Of a stretch of 64,000 nt of DNA, positions 27,564-36,564 are shown in pieces (position 1 is the first letter of the stretch; each line of letters starts with the position of its first letter). This DNA is from Streptomyces sp. TLI_235 (GTDB lineage: Bacteria > Actinomycetota > Actinomycetes > Streptomycetales > Streptomycetaceae): positions 1-64,000 of the forward strand of contig NSGV01000006.1 of the NCBI GenBank assembly GCA_002300355.1, read 5' to 3'. Both the position numbers and the translations under genes were made by a program. The notes below the pieces were generated by a model. That model had not been told where the DNA came from. It worked only from the letters and a program-made list of their open reading frames with translations, and did not search any database.

Positions 27564-27935
27564 TCAGAGCGAGTCGATGAACGAGGAGATGTTCGCGTCG
27601 CTCCAGGCGACAGTCGTTACGCCGGCGAGCTGCGTCCGGTCATCGCTGTACGCCCAGATCCCACGGATCTTCTTGCCCTCATCCTTCGCGCACTGGATCT
27701 CCCACTTCTGCCCCTCCGACGTCAGCGAGTTCTTGCTCACTAGCACGATCACGCCGTCGGAGCGCCGGATACGGGTGCGGACCTTGTCCTTCCACCCGGA
27801 CTCGTAGGCCTCCTTGACTGACATGTCAATGAACTCGTACGGCGCGCGCGGGCTGAGAGACTGCCCCTTGAGGAAGTCCCTCTGCCGCTCGTCCTCGATC
27901 GCGAACGCCACGAAGACGACCTTCTTCTCGGCCAT
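27564..27935 (-). CDS. TIR-like (ThsB/MTH538-type) protein
   Basis: 123 residues from an ATG with TAGGAG upstream; the longer frame to 28160 has no TIR-like sequence. The layout fits the ThsB-like TIR fold (PF08937 type): KVVFVAFAIEDERQRDFL, YEFIDMSVKEAYESGWKD, RTRIRRSDGVIVLVSKNSL, and KWEIQCAKDEGKKIRGIW with a candidate catalytic Glu79. Such proteins sense phage and make a cyclic ADP-ribose-type signal. First gene of a three-gene minus-strand operon with caspase and RyR-like genes. Confidence 0.85.
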   Translation of the reverse strand: MAEKKVVFVAFAIEDERQRDFLKGQSLSPRAPYEFIDMSVKEAYESGWKDKVRTRIRRSDGVIVLVSKNSLTSEGQKWEIQCAKDEGKKIRGIWAYSDDRTQLAGVTTVAWSDANISSFIDSL

Positions 27936-28034
27936 ACCTAGCACTCCTACCTGCTTGAGCTGGGCCGGTCTTCGGCCGCGCGTGAAGCTCACGAGAAGCC
28001 TATTTGCAACCCCCGACACTTTTGCCTTCTTCGG

Positions 28035-28200
28035 CTGACAGGGCGGCAGAAACGTGTGCTGGACTGGCGGCCCCGCGACATCGCGGCCCGCTTCGGCGAC
28101 GTGGCCCTGGAGACCATGTACAGACAGCTCAACCGCTTGGCTACCAACGGCCTCATCCACAAGCTCGGCTCCGGCCTCTACGCCACCACGCGGTGGTCAC
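28035..28200 (+). pseudogene. Winged-helix domain fragment
   Basis: The plus frame RVLDWRPRDIAARFGDVALE, then TMYRQLNRLATNGLIHKLGS and GLYATTR is a typical winged helix of the kind found at the end of Streptomyces regulatory or AbiEi-like proteins. It has no plausible full-length start and becomes incoherent after about 28200. Likely a leftover of a larger gene. Confidence 0.45.
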
Positions 28201-28250
28201 CAACGCCCTTTCCACCAGCGGAAAACCGTTACTACCTGGCCTTGGGCGAA

Positions 28251-28286
28251 GGCCCCTCCCCGAGAGCCGATGCTTTGGGGAGAGGC
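28251..28286 (+). terminator. Imperfect hairpin
   Basis: GGCCCCTCCCC at 28251 pairs imperfectly with GGGGAGAGGCC ending at 28286 around a 14-base loop. It lies between the winged-helix remnant and the convergent membrane protein gene and may terminate either. Confidence 0.45.
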
Positions 28287-28393
28287 CTGTGTCTCAGCGC
28301 TGTCCGGCGGGCTTGCCTCTGCCGCCCTTGTGAGGCGCTGGTCTGCCCGCTTCCCTCTTCTCCACGCTCACGATGGCCGGGTTCGCGAAGGCG

Positions 28394-28945
28394 TCAGTGA
28401 GACTGACTGGCTGCGGAGGTGAAGGAGGAGGTGGGGGAGGAGGTGGGTTTTCCTGGGCCTGTGGGTCTGTCATGGTCACCAGTGTGCAGGAGGACAGCGA
28501 CACAGGAGAGACAAATCCCGGCTGCGACGGCGGCCAAGCTGACCGCCCACCGACCTGCCTTACGCTTGTGCAGCGTGCCGTTCTGCTCGAACATCTGGAC
28601 CCTCGTCGCAGCTAGTGCCATCAACGCGGCCCCCCGCGAGGACCGCGCGTAGCTCTCCAGAACCTCTCGCGGCTCGATGTCCTCGTAGTCGGCAAGGTGG
28701 AAGATCGAGATGCCGAAGGCGATGGCAACCGCGTACGCCAGCAAAGCTGCGATACCGGTGACCGGTTCGAAACTACGAGAGACCAGGAACTGGGCAGCCG
28801 CAGCCGCGAACCCAACGAGGAAGACTGCCTTCGTGTCCACCTTCGCACCCGAATCCGACTGCCTCGCCATGCGCGACGCGATCTCACTGTTAAGCAGTTC
28901 CAGAGTCGGCTCCTGGGCTTGCAGCTCCTGCGGCGTCATCGTCAT
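28394..28945 (-). CDS. Four-helix membrane protein, possible effector
   Basis: 183 residues from an ATG at 28945. After a polar N-terminus (ELLNSEIASRMARQSDSG) there are hydrophobic helices at about 40-57 (KAVFLVGFAAAAAQFLV), 63-82 and 136-156, with a possible amphipathic segment between; the C-terminus is a Pro/Ser/Thr tail. The DxKAxxLL...YADYEDIEP...YARSS layout recalls 2TM/4TM effector families (Pycsar-type TM, SLATT) found in bacterial immunity, but I cannot assign one. No partner nucleotidyl cyclase lies next to it; the TIR operon is 0.5 kb downstream on the same strand. Confidence 0.65.
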   Translation of the reverse strand: MTMTPQELQAQEPTLELLNSEIASRMARQSDSGAKVDTKAVFLVGFAAAAAQFLVSRSFEPVTGIAALLAYAVAIAFGISIFHLADYEDIEPREVLESYARSSRGAALMALAATRVQMFEQNGTLHKRKAGRWAVSLAAVAAGICLSCVAVLLHTGDHDRPTGPGKPTSSPTSSFTSAASQSH

Positions 28946-29010
28946 GCCTTAACCCTAGGAGGTGAAGGACAGAGCACGCGCCTTGCCCTGATCAGCTAGA
29001 GGGCACCGTC

Positions 29011-29571
29011 GTGGGTCCGATGGGCCCGGCCGGTTGGATCGGTGTCCGCACTCGGTCCTGGAAAACACTGTCGGCCGTCACCCTGTGGATGGCGGCCTCC
29101 CAGCGCCTGACCGAGTGGCCGTTCATCGGCAAGAATGCCTTCGGTCTGTGGCCCTTCCACCTCCACGCCCTCATCCGCTCCACCATCCGCGGCGCCGACG
29201 ACCAGGCGGACGACCGCTGGTCGCAGCGCGACTGGCGCCGCGCGACCGAGCAGGCCTTCGCGGGCCCGGGTGAGCAATGTACCTCCAGCACCGTGCAGGA
29301 CCGGATGCTGCTCGTCGGCTGTTTGCGCCAGGGCCTGCGACTGGCCCGCGACTTCCGCCTCAACCTCGGCTGGCTCTCTGAGGCGACATGGCGCTACATC
29401 GGCGACTCCGTGTGGGAGCCCCTCACCCCGCCTGCACCCCAGGACCCGGACGCCCTCGCACTGCGCACGCCGGCCGACGGCGTGCGTCCGGTCGGCGCCC
29501 TCTCGCACCGCGCACGTCAGCCGGCCTCGACGGTCCTCGCCCGGCGGACGACTTCGGCCGCTGTCTTCTGA
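29011..29571 (+). pseudogene. Partial conserved gene, N-terminus missing
   Basis: The frame opens at a GTG at 29011 and contains a coherent helical stretch: SAVTLWMAASQRLTEWPFIG, LWPFHLHALIRSTIRGADD, SQRDWRRATEQAF, VGCLRQGLRLARDFRLNLGW. The end after about 29440 looks like read-through into the opposite-strand gene. I believe it is the C-terminal part of a larger Streptomyces protein whose 5' end was lost; a short complete gene cannot be excluded. Confidence 0.45.
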
Positions 29572-29760
29572 ATCTCGGCGAACAGTGCGTCGCAGCCTGC
29601 GGGTCGGCCTCGCGGACGGCGAGGTGGGCTGCGGGGGCGAGGGCCTTGTAGGCGTGCTGGAGGCCCTTGAGGGCGATCCGCCAGTCCAGCAGCGGGTCGT
29701 CGACAATCTCGGCGTCGATGACGGTTCCCGTCCCCGCCGGGGGCTGCTCATCCTGCCCTG
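29517..29760 (-). pseudogene. Small frameshifted conserved gene
   Basis: Reads TVIDAEIVDDPLLDWRIALK, GLQHAYKALAPAAHLAVREA, then after a one-base slip near 29600 continues DALFAEIQKTAAEVVRRART and ends VEAG at 29517. No intact start codon is seen in frame. It directly follows the stop of the gene at 29769, so the two were one operon. Confidence 0.5.
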
Positions 29761-29768
29761 CGGAGCGA

Positions 29769-30205
29769 TCAGTTCTTCTCGGGCTTGCCAAGCGTCCAGC
29801 CGCTGACCGCGGCGACCGGGCCGCGCCAGAACGGCAAGGTGTAGGAGGTGTGGCCGGCCCGGACGGTGACGTCCCGCAGGTGGAGGAACCGGCGGTCGGG
29901 CGGTAGGCGACGGCCCTTGTCGCTATTCTCCTCGATCCGGTCGCGGGCCGTCCCCACGGCCCGGCGCAGGTCGTAGTCGTCCAGCTCACCGGCAAACACC
30001 TGCTCCCAGACCGCACCTGGCATGACCTGACCGGTCACCAGCGCGCCGGGCACGATCAGGGTGACCACCACCTCGGAGTCGATGTGCTCGCTCCCGGCGC
30101 CAGGCGCAGCAGTTCCAGGTACGGGTCGTGGTGGGAGTCCTGGCCGAGCAGGACCTTCAAGACCTGCTGTGCGGCTTTTTCGCCCCCACCGGGTCGTTCC
30201 GCCAC
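29769..30205 (-). pseudogene. Frameshifted conserved hypothetical gene
   Basis: From a GTG at 30205 the frame reads AERPGGGEKAAQQVLKVLLG, QDSHHDPYLELLRLAPGA; near 30095 it must slip into another frame to continue SEVVVTLIVPGALVTGQVMP, WEQVFAGELDDYDL, RRFLHLRDVTVRAGHTSYTL and PFWRGPVAAVSGWTLGKP. The second half is a common small Streptomyces domain of unknown function. Alternatively two overlapping genes with a GTG restart. Confidence 0.5.
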
Positions 30206-30274
30206 GCCTCGGGGCGGGCGAAGCCCGGGGCGTGGCGGACGCAGGTCGGAACTGCGAAACGCTTAACTGACCGT

Positions 30275-30385
30275 TCAGACGGAGAAGTCGGCCCAGTCGA
30301 GTCCGGTGAGGGTGACCTGGAGGCCGCGGGCGCGGCGGCCGCCGTCCTGGAAGTAGGCCTGGCCGAGCCGAGCGGCCTGCTGGCG
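30275..30385 (-). pseudogene. C-terminal gene fragment
   Basis: The minus strand reads RQQAARLGQAYFQDGGRRAR, then GLQVTLTGLDWADFSV and a stop at 30275. It has natural amino-acid composition and codon use but is cut at 30385, exactly where the truncated DUF4365 gene begins on the other strand. This marks a recombination joint. Confidence 0.4.
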
Positions 30386-33300
30386 ACGACGGCTGGTGGT
30401 TCCCCTTCGAGGACAAGTATCGCCAGTACTGGTTGAACCACGACTGCCCGGTGATCGTCGCCCTGGTCGACCTGGAGAGTCGGGCTGTCTACTGGCAGGC
30501 CGTCACCACTGACACGGTCCGCTCCACCGGGGAGGGCTGGAAGATCAAGGTGCCTGCCGGTCAGGTGCTTGGTGCTGGTGCCCGTACGTCCCTGTCGGCC
30601 CTGACTGAGGTGGTCCGGGAAGGCGGCGACCGCACTCTGGCCGACTTCGGTGTGGATCTCGGCAAGCTGCCCCGTGAAGCAGTGGCGGTGCTTTCCCGCT
30701 TGCACAGCTGCACCCCCCTCACCGACATCAGCGCACGCCGGCCGGTCGAGCGCCTGGCCTCGACGCTCGCCGAGATGCGTCACACCCCCGATGCCGCTTG
30801 CGAGCTGCTGCTGGAGAAGACGCCTGAGTGGCTTGCCCGGCGCAAGGGCGAGCTGGCGGGTTGGAAGGGGCCGTCCGAGCACGAGGTGTGGCTGGCGGTC
30901 GGCGGCTATGCCAACGAGCACGGCCTGGCGGTCCGGGCTGCCGAGGCCTACCGCCGCGCCGCCGCCGCGGGCGCCGTCCCGCTCGGGCGCTGGCGAGCCG
31001 TCGCAGGTCTGTTCGAGATCACCGAGGACCCGGCGCGCGCTCGGGAGACGCTGGAGGCCGCGAGCGCTATGGACGGCGGCCGGGTACTGGCCGCCGTCGG
31101 TCTGGCGGTGCTCGATCACCGGGGACTGCCCGGACCGGTGCCGGTCCCGCCGGGCCTGTCCCGGTCAGTGGCAGAGGACTGGGAGGAGAGCGCGACCGCG
31201 CGCCTGTTCCTGGGCGAGCAGGCCACTCGCCGCCAGGATCTGGAGGAGGCGCTGGACCACTACCGGGCGGCGCTGGCGCTGTGCCCGGGCAGCGCGACCT
31301 CCCAGCTCCATGTCGCCCAGACACTGCTGAGCAGGCTCGACACGGATACCTCGCCGGGCCGCGATGGCGATCTTCGGGAGGCGCTGTGGTTGGCGGAAGC
31401 GGCCCGGGCGGACCGGCGACGCTGGGCCGGTCCCAGCGGCGTGGCCGCCGAGGTGCTGCTGCGGGCTCGTCTCCTCCTGCCCGACGTGGACGCAGCGCTC
31501 TCGGCGGCGCTGCCGGCGCCCGAGGGTGAGGCCACCGACGGTGAGGCCGGCGGGCCGCGCCTGGCCGCGTTCGCTGCCCGGGTCGCCTACCGCGACGGCC
31601 GGATCGACCTCGGCGACGCGTTCGCCGCGCGCTCAACGAGCTCGTCCCCGCTGCACTCCTCGGAGCTCGCGGCCGCACGTGCGGCCGCTGTTGGGGCGCC
31701 TGCCGAGTTGCAGCTGGCTCTGTGGAGGGCGGCCCTGGAGGCGGCGGGCACGGACGAGCTTCGGTTCGTTGCGCTGCAGCGGCTGACCGATCTGGGTCAG
31801 TGGCCGATGCCGGGGTTGGAGGCGATGCTCGCTGCCGGTGTCGTGCGACGTGACGTCCACGCGGTGATGGGTGCCCGGGCCCACCATCATCGGGGGGACT
31901 CGGCCGGTGCCACACGGTTGCTGCGGCCGCACCAGCGTGCACGCTGTCCTCGCCCTCGCCGACATGCACAAGTCCGACGGTGAGCCGGGGCAGGCCGTGC
32001 AGGTCCTCCAGGACGGTGCCGCCCGCCTCGCCGACCCGTCCCTGGAACTGGCCGCGCTCGACATGCTGCGCCACGCCGGCGACCACCAGGCGGCCCGCGC
32101 CCAGTCACTGCGCCTGCTGGCCCGGCCCGGCGTACCCCGGCAGATCCGGCTGCGGCTCTTCCACGGGCTGGTGCGCCAGGCCTACCTGGAGGAGGAGTGG
32201 AGCGCGGCCGCGGAGCACGCGCAGAGCGGGCTGGACGAGATCGCCCGGGCCCACACGGATGCTGAGCCTGCAGCGCTGCTCGGCGTCGAACCGCTCGCGG
32301 AGGACTTCGTGTGGTGCCGGACCGGCGCCCTGTACAACCTGCGGAGGTGGGACGAGGCCTGGGCGGTGTGCCAGCGCTTCGGGGCGGCGCCCACCAACTG
32401 TACGGCGGCCCTGATCTGGATTCCCTTGACGTCTCGTCAGCCGTGGACTGTGAGCAGCGCCCGTGCCGTGCTGGATTTGTACGACCGGTTCGCGGACGTC
32501 GAGGAGGTCGCCTCCCGTGCTCTGGACGCCGTCGATCGCGTGCTGGCCGTCGCGCACGACCCCGACAGCGCCCGCTTCGGCGCCCCGTGGGCCCGGCGCC
32601 CCGACGATGCCGAACTCGCCGCGCTGCGGACCCGGGCCGCCACCGCGCTCGCCGACTACAGCAAGCGTTACCCGAACGGCAGCCTCATCACCGTGACCGG
32701 CATCCCGGATGCGGCTTCCCTGCGGGCGATCCTGGCCGAACATGCGGACCTGGACGAGACCCACCGGCAGGTCTGCAAGGCCATCCGCGACGGCGACGCC
32801 GCACTCGGCCTGGCCGCGAGCAGCATCCGCCGCCCCTACCTTCTCTCCCTCATCCAGCGCACTGCCGGGCTCATCCCCGCCTGCAGCACCGACCCCGCCG
32901 TCACCGAAGCCGAGCACAGCGCCGCCGCCGCGGCCCTGGACGGCACCGTGGTCATCGACCCCAGCGCCCTGGTCGTCACCGGCCTGTTGCCCGGCCGGTG
33001 GGACCGCCTGCTCGCCCACTTCGCCGCCCTCGAGATGCCGACGGTGTGCATGGACGACATCCTGCTGACCGAGGGCGCGGTCCAGCGTCTCCAGGCCTCC
33101 TCCTTCACCGCAGGCCTGGGCCCGGACGGCGAAACCATCGAGACCACCGTCCTGTCCGACGACGCCCGAACACATCTCGCCGCCGTGACCGCCGCCGTGC
33201 TCAAGGCCGCAGCAGACCTCACGTTGATGCCCGTGACCGGCCTCGCGGCCGCCCAGGCCGCACTGGACGGCGGCCAGCCGGCCGGCCACTCCCCCACACA

Positions 33301-33994
33301 GCCCGACAACGCTCTCAGCGTGGACGTGGAGGGCGGCTGGGCCGCCCCGCTGCAGGTCGCGATCACCAGCGGGCGTCCCCTGTGGTGCGATGACCTGTAC
33401 GTGCGGGAGGCCGCCCGCGCGGCTGGTGTCCTCGCTTTCGGCACGCGCGCCCTCACCCACGTCCTGGCCGTACACAAGCGCGAGGCAGACACGGCCCGGG
33501 CCGATGACGCCGCTTGGCTGGCCGGACACGTCGTCGACCTCCCGCCCGACCCGGCACTCTGGCTCGCCCAGGCAGAGGCCGACCAGTGGCGGCCCGGTCC
33601 GGTGACAACCGCGTTGACCCGCCCCACGGCCTGGATGCCACTGGACACCCCGGGCATCTGGGCGTCCATCGCGGCCGGAGTGTCCGCCGAACAGCCCGAG
33701 CAGCTCGCGTGCTGGCTCTACCACGCCAGCGCCGGCGCCGCCGCCTCCTGCGAAGACCCGGCCGTTCTCATGGCCCAGGTCCTCACCGTCGCCGTCATCG
33801 AGGCCGACCCCGGCACCGCGCGAGTGCTGGTCGAGATGAGCGCGGAAGCGGCCCGGCTCCGAGGCATACCGGCACAGGCATGGCGCGAAGCCATCACCAC
33901 CGAGCTGCTCGGCGCAGCCGAGCGCGGGCACCTGCACGACTTGTCGCCTTCCGAGATCACGCAGCTCACCAACGGCCTGGTCCGGGAAGGCTGA
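30385..33994 (+). pseudogene. DUF4365 - TPR-like - PIN-like protein, 5'-truncated and frameshifted
   Basis: Starts inside a DUF4365 (predicted nuclease-like) domain: GDDGWWFPFEDKYRQYWLNH then CPVIVALVDLESRAVYWQAV and KIKVPAGQVLG; its N-terminal part is missing. About 900 residues of helical TPR-like repeats follow. One base is lost near 31930 (GDSAGATRLL in one frame, SVHAVLALADMHKSDGE in the next). Near the C-terminus, GTVVIDPSALVVTGLL and RPLWCDDLYVREAARAAGVLAFG have PIN-domain character with paired acidic residues. Each half is a long clean frame (30433-31983, 31871-33994). Its setting and domains suggest a defence protein; activity is unlikely unless the frameshift is a sequencing error. 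Confidence 0.65.
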
Positions 33995-34094
33995 CGACGG
34001 AAGGGCCGGGTCGGTCGGCTCCCGGGTGGCATGCTGGGGCGCGGCGTCCCCGCCGGTGTCAAAGACGGTGTCGCGCCTCGCTTCCACGCCGGTC

Positions 34095-34331
34095 GTGCAG
34101 GAGGTTTCCCGCGTTCCCACCACGTCGTTCGCCTACGCCTGGTGCTTCGACCACGGCAGACTTCATCGTTTTCCCGCTGGTGACGAGCCCTGGTGCAGCG
34201 CGGCCTGGGTGCCCCTCGCCGGGGCGACCGAGGAGGAGGCCGTCGAAGCCAAGTGGGCGGCCTACGGGGACGCCCGGTTCCTCCACGACCTGTCGGAGGA
34301 CAAACAGCGGAATTTCGTCGAGATCCGGTAG
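34095..34331 (+). CDS. Small hypothetical protein
   Basis: 78 residues if started at the GTG 34095; the frame is open from 34026 and the start is unsure because an AGGAGG lies just after this GTG with no start codon at the usual distance. The body TTSFAYAWCFDHGRLHRFPA, DEPWCSAAWVPLAGATEEEA and KWAAYGDARFLHDLSEDKQ is compact, aromatic-rich and natural. Family not recognised. Confidence 0.5.
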   Translation: MQEVSRVPTTSFAYAWCFDHGRLHRFPAGDEPWCSAAWVPLAGATEEEAVEAKWAAYGDARFLHDLSEDKQRNFVEIR

Positions 34332-34396
34332 CCCCGGGCGGCCGGCCCGCGCGCCCGTGGCGTCCTTCCCTGCCAGCGCCGTGTGGCGGGCCGTGG

Positions 34397-34717
34397 TCAG
34401 GGGGCGCAGTCGCGGCAGATGAGTTGGCCGTTCTTGTCCTCGCCGGCGAGTTGGGTGCGGTGATGGACCAGGAAGCAGGTCATGCAGGTGAACTCGTCCG
34501 CCTGGAGCGGCACGACCTGGACGGTGAGTTCCTCGCCGGACAGGTCCGCGCCCGGAAGCTCCAGCCCCTCGACGGCCTCTGCGTCGGCGTCGACCGCGCC
34601 GCTCTGTTTGTCGTCACGCCGCCCCTTCAGCGCCCCGATACTCTCGTCGCTGCCGCTGCCGCTGCCGCTGCCGCTGCCGTCGCCGGTGTCGCGGGGGGCG
34701 TCGTAGTCGGTTGCCAA
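34397..34717 (-). CDS. DUF4193 family protein
   Basis: 106 residues from a TTG at 34717, giving the family's normal start (M)ATDYDAPR; GAGGAG lies 12 bases upstream, and an ATG at 34729 is the alternative. It contains the family's acidic middle, ELPGADLSGEEL, and the metal-binding end DEFTCMTCFLVHHRTQ..CRDC with two CxxC pairs. A GSGSGSGSGS run near residue 15 comes from a simple six-base repeat. DUF4193 proteins are small Zn-ribbon-like actinobacterial proteins of unknown role, usually chromosomal. Confidence 0.85.
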   Translation of the reverse strand: MATDYDAPRDTGDGSGSGSGSGSDESIGALKGRRDDKQSGAVDADAEAVEGLELPGADLSGEELTVQVVPLQADEFTCMTCFLVHHRTQLAGEDKNGQLICRDCAP

Positions 34718-35049
34718 GATCGGTGCCATCTCCTCGTCAGGGGCCACTTCGTGCGCGGGTCGGGTCGTTGCCGTGCCCGACCGGCGGGAGTGCTCGCCGG
34801 CCACGCGGTGGTGATCGATCCTGTCCCGTGGCGCACCACCATCCCACCTGCTGGCCGCCCGACACGCGAGGCCATACCGGACAAGGACCAGCGCCGGACG
34901 CGGCCGCGGGCCCGGGGACGAGTTTGCCGGTAGCGGCCGGGCGCGCGGTGGTGTGCGGCACCGTACCTGGTGGGGTGGGCCGGGTACGGGCAGGGGAAGG
35001 GATCGGGGGCGGGGCCGGGGAGGGTCCTGGCCGGACGAAGGGGCGGGGT

Positions 35050-36312
35050 GTGGCGTTCACCGCGATGCACGCGCAGCGGGGCCGGCTGGATGCCAGCCAG
35101 GACGACCTCGGGTGCGGCTGGGCCTGGACGGCCGTCCACCGGGCGCGCCCACGCGTGCCGCCGGCCTGCCCGGAGTGCGGGCACGGCATGCACGCCAAAC
35201 TCTCCCCCACCCGGATGCGGTTCTTCGCCCACGACGCCGGGGCGCCGCGCTGCGCGCTCGCCGGGGAGTCGATGGAACACCACCTGCTCAAGCTGCAGCT
35301 CGCCACCGAGATCCGGGCGGCCGGCCGGTTCGCCGAGCTGGAGGTCCGCGCACCGCACGGCACCTGGCGGGCGGACGTGATGGCCACCTCCCCCGACGGC
35401 ACCCGCCGCATCGCGTGGGAGGCGCAGCTGTCGGCGATCACCGAGGACGAGATACGGGCGCGCACCGCACGCCTCGCCCGTGACGGTGTCGCGGTGTGCT
35501 GGGTGGCCGCCCGGCCCCGGCCGTGGCTGGGGTCGGTGCCCTCGATCCGCGTCACCGCGCCCGGCACCGCGCCGGACGGCGGGCCGGCCGGTTGGCAGGT
35601 CGCCGCGGGTCTCGCCCGGTTCCAGGTGCAGGCGTGCACGCGGTGGTGTGCGTGCGCGCGGGGACACGGCGACTGGCAGAGCGTCACCCCGGCGCTGGGC
35701 GACTTCGTGGCCTGGGTCCTCGCGGGCCGTATCGCGCCGTACCGGGCGCCCGCGGACGGGAGGTACCGGCTGCGCGCGGACGGGCGGCCGTGGCAGGGGC
35801 ACTGGAGCGCTCCGGCCTATGCGGCGACCGCGGCCGAGCACGACCGGGCGGACCGCGAAGACCTCGCCCGCGCCGGGCAGGCCGAGCGGGAGCGGGAGGC
35901 TTCGCTCGCCCGCCGCGAGCAGGCCCGGCGCCGCGAGTCCAACAGCCACGCGCACCGGCTCCAGGGCGGGGAGGCCGTGGAGGCGTGGCGCAACAAGCTC
36001 ACCATGGTCCGGCGCTGGAAGCTGGAGGACGCCGCGGCCCACTGGGCGGCCGAGACCAGCGCAAGCACTCCTTACCTGGACCACGGCGCGTTCGCCGACC
36101 CCCACTGGGGCGGCGGGGTGCCGCTGCTCGTCGACGGCGCCCCGTACGCGGTGCTGCGCCCCTACCCACCGGCCGCCAGCTGGGAGGAGCTGGCCGGCCT
36201 GGCGATCCTCACCGCCGATCCGGCCGAGCCGCACTGGACGATCAACTACGCGCCCGACGACACCCCCGTCATCGACCTGTCCCCACTGGTGACCGCCCTG
36301 AGGACCGCCTGA
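35050..36312 (+). CDS. CoiA-like competence/nuclease family protein
   Basis: 420 residues from a GTG at 35050 with GAAGGGG upstream; the frame extends to 34711 but without homologous sequence. A zinc-finger-like N-terminal part (PACPECGHGMHAK, RFFAHDAG) is followed by SMEHHLLKLQLATEIR and a PD-(D/E)xK-type core, TWRADVMA ... RIAWEAQLS, as in CoiA proteins. The middle is a charged helical region (EHDRADREDLARAGQAERER) and the C-terminus is a separate alpha/beta part. CoiA proteins act on DNA during transformation in Firmicutes; in Streptomyces their role is unknown. Confidence 0.75.
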   Translation: MAFTAMHAQRGRLDASQDDLGCGWAWTAVHRARPRVPPACPECGHGMHAKLSPTRMRFFAHDAGAPRCALAGESMEHHLLKLQLATEIRAAGRFAELEVRAPHGTWRADVMATSPDGTRRIAWEAQLSAITEDEIRARTARLARDGVAVCWVAARPRPWLGSVPSIRVTAPGTAPDGGPAGWQVAAGLARFQVQACTRWCACARGHGDWQSVTPALGDFVAWVLAGRIAPYRAPADGRYRLRADGRPWQGHWSAPAYAATAAEHDRADREDLARAGQAEREREASLARREQARRRESNSHAHRLQGGEAVEAWRNKLTMVRRWKLEDAAAHWAAETSASTPYLDHGAFADPHWGGGVPLLVDGAPYAVLRPYPPAASWEELAGLAILTADPAEPHWTINYAPDDTPVIDLSPLVTALRTA

Positions 36313-36564
36313 CCCTTCGTCACTCGTTCCGGCACCAGGCGAGAACCGTCCGCCGGTGCCGGCCAGGTGCCGGCCACCCGATCGGGCCGGGCACGGGAAG
36401 CAGCGTCGGGCGGCGTGGTGCGCCCGAGTGGCTACGCGCGGCCGGGCGGGTGACCCCTGCGGAATGTCGGCCGGGCGCGGGCGGTGGAGTGTGGCAACGG
36501 TGGAAGGGCGGTGCCCCGGGGCGCCGGCCGCCCCATCGCCGACCCTCTCGGGGAGTGTTCCGCT

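Noticed and set aside
32105..34123. 672-codon minus-strand open frame
   Set aside because: Antisense to the DUF4365-TPR-PIN gene; Gly/His-rich shadow composition.
34640..34690. CTGCCGCTGCCG simple repeat considered as a microsatellite element
   Set aside because: It is coding, giving the Gly-Ser run of the DUF4193 protein; reported there.
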